Assembly (NCBI GenBank): GCA_947259715.1
Contig: CAMYNR010000051.1
Location: forward strand, 1-40,522
Direction: 5' to 3'
From: an uncultured Desulfuromonadales bacterium
GTDB lineage: Bacteria > Desulfobacterota > Desulfuromonadia > Desulfuromonadales > Geopsychrobacteraceae
DNA length: 40,522 nt
Shown here piece by piece: positions 37,320 to 40,522 of this stretch (position 1 is its first letter; each line of letters starts with the position of its first letter). Under the pieces are notes generated by a model, which was not told the origin of the DNA, searched no databases, and was given only the letters and a program-made list of their open reading frames with translations. Both the position numbers and the translations under genes were made by a program.

Positions 37320-37765
37320 TTGCTCCTCCGGGCGAGCATCCGCTCACGGGACATTTCCGAACCCCAGTCGAGGCCGCCCATTTTCCACAGATAGACCAGA
37401 CCAAGAAACAGGATGACAATAAAAAAACTGATCTGCCAGAAACCGGCCCAGCCGAGCAGATCATAGGCGACCGCCCAGGAGACGATAAAGACCGCTTCGA
37501 CATCGAAGACGATAAAAAAGATTGCCACCAGATAAAAGGGCACTGGCTCGCGCAGCCGGGCCTCGCCCGTCGGCAGCACCGCCGACTCATACGGCTGCCC
37601 CTTCATGACGGAGTCCGTCCGACTGCCAAGCACCCGGGCGAGAATCAGCAGCAGCAGAATCAACCCGGTGGCGATCAGGACATACAGGCCGAGCGTGAGC
37701 AAATCTTCAGCCCCGGGAGGGCCTGAAGGAACGAGGTTTGTCGGTGGTTTGGTTGTTGGCAACAT
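37316..37765 (-). CDS. nuoA: NADH-quinone oxidoreductase subunit A
   Basis: [44 protein letters not shown]. Confidence 0.93.
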   Translation of the reverse strand: MLPTTKPPTNLVPSGPPGAEDLLTLGLYVLIATGLILLLLILARVLGSRTDSVMKGQPYESAVLPTGEARLREPVPFYLVAIFFIVFDVEAVFIVSWAVAYDLLGWAGFWQISFFIVILFLGLVYLWKMGGLDWGSEMSRERMLARRSK

Positions 37766-37915
37766 GCAGATCCAATTTCGAAAAAAGACTATGGACAATC
37801 AGACAACGCTGTAAATGTTACCACAATTATCTTTTGTGCGATTCGCTGTGGGTAAAAAAACTTTGGCCCAAAAACCGAGCCGGAAAAGGAAAAACTTATC
37901 TCTATCTGTCCTGAA

Positions 37916-38347
37916 TCAGCTGTTGTTGACAATCGCCTGACGCGCCAACTCGTCGCAGCGTTCGTTCTCAGCGTGACCGGCATGCCCCCTGACCCAGATC
38001 CAGGTGATCTCATGGATTTTGCCAAGCTCAACCAGCCGCTCCCAGAGGTCGCGGTTGGCCACCTCCTCCTTCTTGGAGTTTTTCCAGCCTTTGCGCTGCC
38101 AGCCGGAAATCCACTCCGTCATTCCTTTGACCAGGTATTGCGAATCGGTTGTCACGTGCACCTGACAGGGCCGGGTCAACGCCTCAAGGCCGGCGATCGC
38201 CCCCAACAGCTCCATCCGGTTGTTGGTCGTCTCCGGATCATAGCCTGAGAGCTCCTTGACATGCTTGCCAAAGCGCAGGATGGTGCCATAACCGCCCGGC
38301 CCCGGATTACCGGAGCAGGCACCGTCGGAAAAAATCTCTACCGTCAT
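37916..38347 (-). CDS. rnhA: Ribonuclease HI
   Basis: [80 protein letters not shown]. Confidence 0.96.
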   Translation of the reverse strand: MTVEIFSDGACSGNPGPGGYGTILRFGKHVKELSGYDPETTNNRMELLGAIAGLEALTRPCQVHVTTDSQYLVKGMTEWISGWQRKGWKNSKKEEVANRDLWERLVELGKIHEITWIWVRGHAGHAENERCDELARQAIVNNS

Positions 38348-38459
38348 AAATAAAACTCGTATGCAGGATTAACAGTGAGTAAAAAGTAGGTGATACGTGT
38401 AAACGCTTGGATACTAACATATTTGAAATGGCATGGTCGAAACGCAAACAGCTCCGCCA

Positions 38460-38526
38460 AAAGTTAAAAACGCTCCCCCCGACAAGCAGGAAGAGCGTTT
38501 TCAATCTGGCGTCCCCAGGGGGATTC
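38460..38526. repeat. Partial duplicate of tRNA-Glu 3' end plus terminator hairpin
   Basis: AAAGTTAAAAACGCTCC...GAGCGTTTTCAATCTGGCGTCCCCAGGGGGATTC matches 38650-38715 AAAGTTAAAACGCCC...GGGCGTTTTCAATGTGGCGTCCCCAGGGGGATTC. Confidence 0.75.
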
Positions 38527-38659
38527 ACCCACTTCGTCACCCGCATCACGCGGATTCCTGCGTCGGCTCCCCGCCGCTCGCTGACGCTGCCATCCCTGGC
38601 AGCTTTTCTGACATTAAGTCAGCGCTCGCTTCGCTTCGAACCCCTCGGTAAAGTTAAAA

Positions 38660-38693
38660 CGCCCTCCCAAGTACTTGGAAAGGGCGTTTTCAA
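38660..38693 (-). terminator. Rho-independent terminator of tRNA-Glu
   Basis: Minus strand AAAACGCCCTTTCCAAGTACTTGGGAGGGCGTTTT, directly after the encoded CCA end. Confidence 0.7.
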
Positions 38694-38695
38694 TG

Positions 38696-38773
38696 TGGCG
38701 TCCCCAGGGGGATTCGAACCCCCGTCGCCGCCGTGAAAGGGCGGTGTCCTGGGCCAGGCTAGACGATAGGGAC
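38696..38773 (-). tRNA. tRNA-Glu (anticodon UUC), CCA encoded
   Basis: Minus strand GTCCCTATCGTCTAGCCTGGCCCAGGACACCGCCCTTTCACGGCGGCGACGGGGGTTCGAATCCCCCTGGGGACGCCA; anticodon loop CTTTCAC. Confidence 0.96.
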
Positions 38774-38938
38774 TTAAAACTTCAAGTCCCTGCGGGAAAT
38801 GACCCCGCAGGTTTGTTGCTGTTTGCATTCAACAGGTCCAGATCCTGTCGATCCGGAGCGCTTTTTTACCTTAAAGAGCTCGATCAGTGCAAGAAAAAAA
38901 TTCGTCACAGCCGAACGCTCGGAACAAAGGGCTCCGAT

Positions 38939-40342
38939 TCACCCCTTAAACAACATCTCCGCCGCGTCAAAGAGTGTTTCCGATAGTGTCGGATGCGGAT
39001 GGATGGTCTTGCGCAGGTCTTCGCTGACCGCGGCCATTTCCAGCGCCAACACCCCCTCGGCGATCAGTTCGCCGGCTCCGGGGCCGGCCACGGCGATGCC
39101 GAGCAGGCGGTCATTTTCCGGATCGACGATCAGCTTGGTCATCCCGTCTTCGCGGCCCAGACTCAGGGTGCGGCCGTTACCGCGCCAGGGCAGCTTGGCA
39201 GTCTCGATCGGGATCTTTTGTTCTCGCGCCTGGGTTTCGGTCAGCCCGCACCAGGCGATCTCCGGATCGGTAAAGACCACCGCCGGAATGCCGCGCGGAT
39301 CAAAGACCGCTTTTCTACCCGCAGCCACCTCAGCGGCGACATGCGCTTCACCGTAGGCCTTATGGGCGAGCATCGGCTCACCGGCGATGTCACCGATGGC
39401 GAAGATATTCGCTTCGGCGGTGCGCAGCTGGCCGTCGACCTCGATGAAGCCTTTCTGGTCGACCTTGATCGCCGTGTTCTCCAGACCAAGGTTTTCGGTA
39501 TTGGGCCGGCGACCGATGGCGATCAGAACCTGCTCGAAGCGCCGACTGTTCTGTTCGCCCTGCTTATCCTCCAGGGTAACAGCCACACCATTTTTCTGCT
39601 CTTTCAGGGCGACTACCTTGGTGCTGAGCAGAATATCGGCAAATTTTTTATCGAGGCGCCGTTTCAATTGCGAAACCAGGTCACGGTCACAGCCGGGCAG
39701 CAGGCCATTAGTCATCTCAACAACCGAGACCTGGCTGCCCAAGGCAGCGTAAACCGAGCCAAGCTCCAAGCCGATATAGCCCCCCCCAACAACCAGCAGC
39801 GACTTCGGCACTTCGGCAAGTTCCAGCGCGCCGCTTGAATCGATGATTCTTGGACTGGTCTCGACCTGCGGCAATAAAACCGGCCGCGAGCCACTGGCGA
39901 TAATCGCCTGCTGGAAGGCCAGCTCCCCCTGGCCGCCGTCAGCCGTCTCAACCAAAAGGGTTTGCCGATCCTTAAACCTGGCGATGCCACGCACATAATT
40001 CAATTTAAGCTTGTCGACCTTCATCCCCAGGCCACCGGTCAACTTTTCAATCACCTCGTTTTTCCACTCGCGAACCCGTTCCAGATCGATCTTCGGCTTG
40101 CCGAAGCTGACTCCGATCTCCTTCGACTCTTCTGCTTCGGCGATCAGTTTGGCGACATGCAGCAAGGCCTTGGAGGGGATACAACCGCGATGCAGGCAAA
40201 CGCCGCCCGGCTTGGCTTCGGGGTCGATCAGGGTGACGGAAAGGCCCAGCTCGGCCGCCCTAAAAGCGGCGGCGTAACCGCCGGGGCCGGAGCCGATGAT
40301 GGCCAATTCGGTTTTTTTTGGGATATTGTTTAGGTTGTTCAT
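38939..40342 (-). CDS. lpdA: Dihydrolipoyl dehydrogenase
   Basis: LAIIGSGPGGYAAAFRAAELG; GGVCLHRGCIPSKALLHVA; VVGGGYIGLELGSVYAALGSQVSVVE; FAIGDIAGEPMLAHKAYGEAHVAAE; HPHPTLSE. Confidence 0.95.
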   Translation of the reverse strand: MNNLNNIPKKTELAIIGSGPGGYAAAFRAAELGLSVTLIDPEAKPGGVCLHRGCIPSKALLHVAKLIAEAEESKEIGVSFGKPKIDLERVREWKNEVIEKLTGGLGMKVDKLKLNYVRGIARFKDRQTLLVETADGGQGELAFQQAIIASGSRPVLLPQVETSPRIIDSSGALELAEVPKSLLVVGGGYIGLELGSVYAALGSQVSVVEMTNGLLPGCDRDLVSQLKRRLDKKFADILLSTKVVALKEQKNGVAVTLEDKQGEQNSRRFEQVLIAIGRRPNTENLGLENTAIKVDQKGFIEVDGQLRTAEANIFAIGDIAGEPMLAHKAYGEAHVAAEVAAGRKAVFDPRGIPAVVFTDPEIAWCGLTETQAREQKIPIETAKLPWRGNGRTLSLGREDGMTKLIVDPENDRLLGIAVAGPGAGELIAEGVLALEMAAVSEDLRKTIHPHPTLSETLFDAAEMLFKG

Positions 40343-40522
40343 CTGGGAGTGGACCTTTCTCTGCTTTTTTGGGAAGGGTCAAGACCGTCGGGTCGCGCCC
40401 CGACAGGCGCCCTCCTTTTTTTCCAAGCCGAAAAAAGGAGGCAAAAACGGCTTTTTTTTATTTCTGTCGCGTGGTTTCGCAGCTTCGTTGCCTTGGATAA
40501 TGGCATCAACCTGGCCTCAGCG

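Noticed and set aside
38407-38986. ORFs spanning the tRNA-Glu region (109 aa, 103 aa, 69 aa minus)
   Set aside because: They read through the tRNA and terminator repeats; typical spurious tRNA-overlapping ORFs.
1-40522. CRISPR arrays, prophage, insertion sequences, toxin-antitoxin or defence islands
   Set aside because: No spaced identical repeats, transposase/integrase motifs, phage genes or recognisable defence proteins were seen.

Overview
The window looks like core chromosome from a Desulfuromonadales/Geobacter-like deltaproteobacterium (taxon inferred from protein style and repeat types, not searched). The backbone is a complete minus-strand 14-subunit NADH:quinone oxidoreductase (nuo) operon at ~23158-37765, with a NuoB-C-D triple fusion and an apparently frame-disrupted nuoG. 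Also present: prmA-rsmE-RDD protein; an OmpR/HisKA two-component pair; a NarL-type kinase plus atypical response regulator; a FadR/GntR regulator; a MazG-like protein; dinB; an FKBP isomerase; a PlsC-like acyltransferase; endonuclease V; a macro-domain protein; a nitroreductase; a YbaK-like protein; a TPR protein; a phosphotransacetylase-like P-loop ATPase; an HDOD protein; a threonine aldolase; a CoA-binding protein; a GST; rnhA; tRNA-Glu(UUC); and lpdA. I found no phage, transposase, CRISPR array or defence island. The unusual content is mostly non-coding: (i) a ~163-bp imperfect foldback at 342-504 with a cUUCGg apex; (ii) two diverged copies of one intergenic repeat family with a compensatory base-pair change in a shared hairpin, one of which supplies a stop codon; (iii) repeat elements of three or four types in every long intercistronic gap of the nuo operon; (iv) a sigma-54 -24/-12 promoter before a PEP-CTERM-like ORF whose signal peptide is interrupted by an in-frame TAG; (v) a terminator/antiterminator-like arrangement between two signalling operons; (vi) a duplicated tRNA-Glu 3' end plus terminator. 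All calls come from reading the sequence; no database searches were run.
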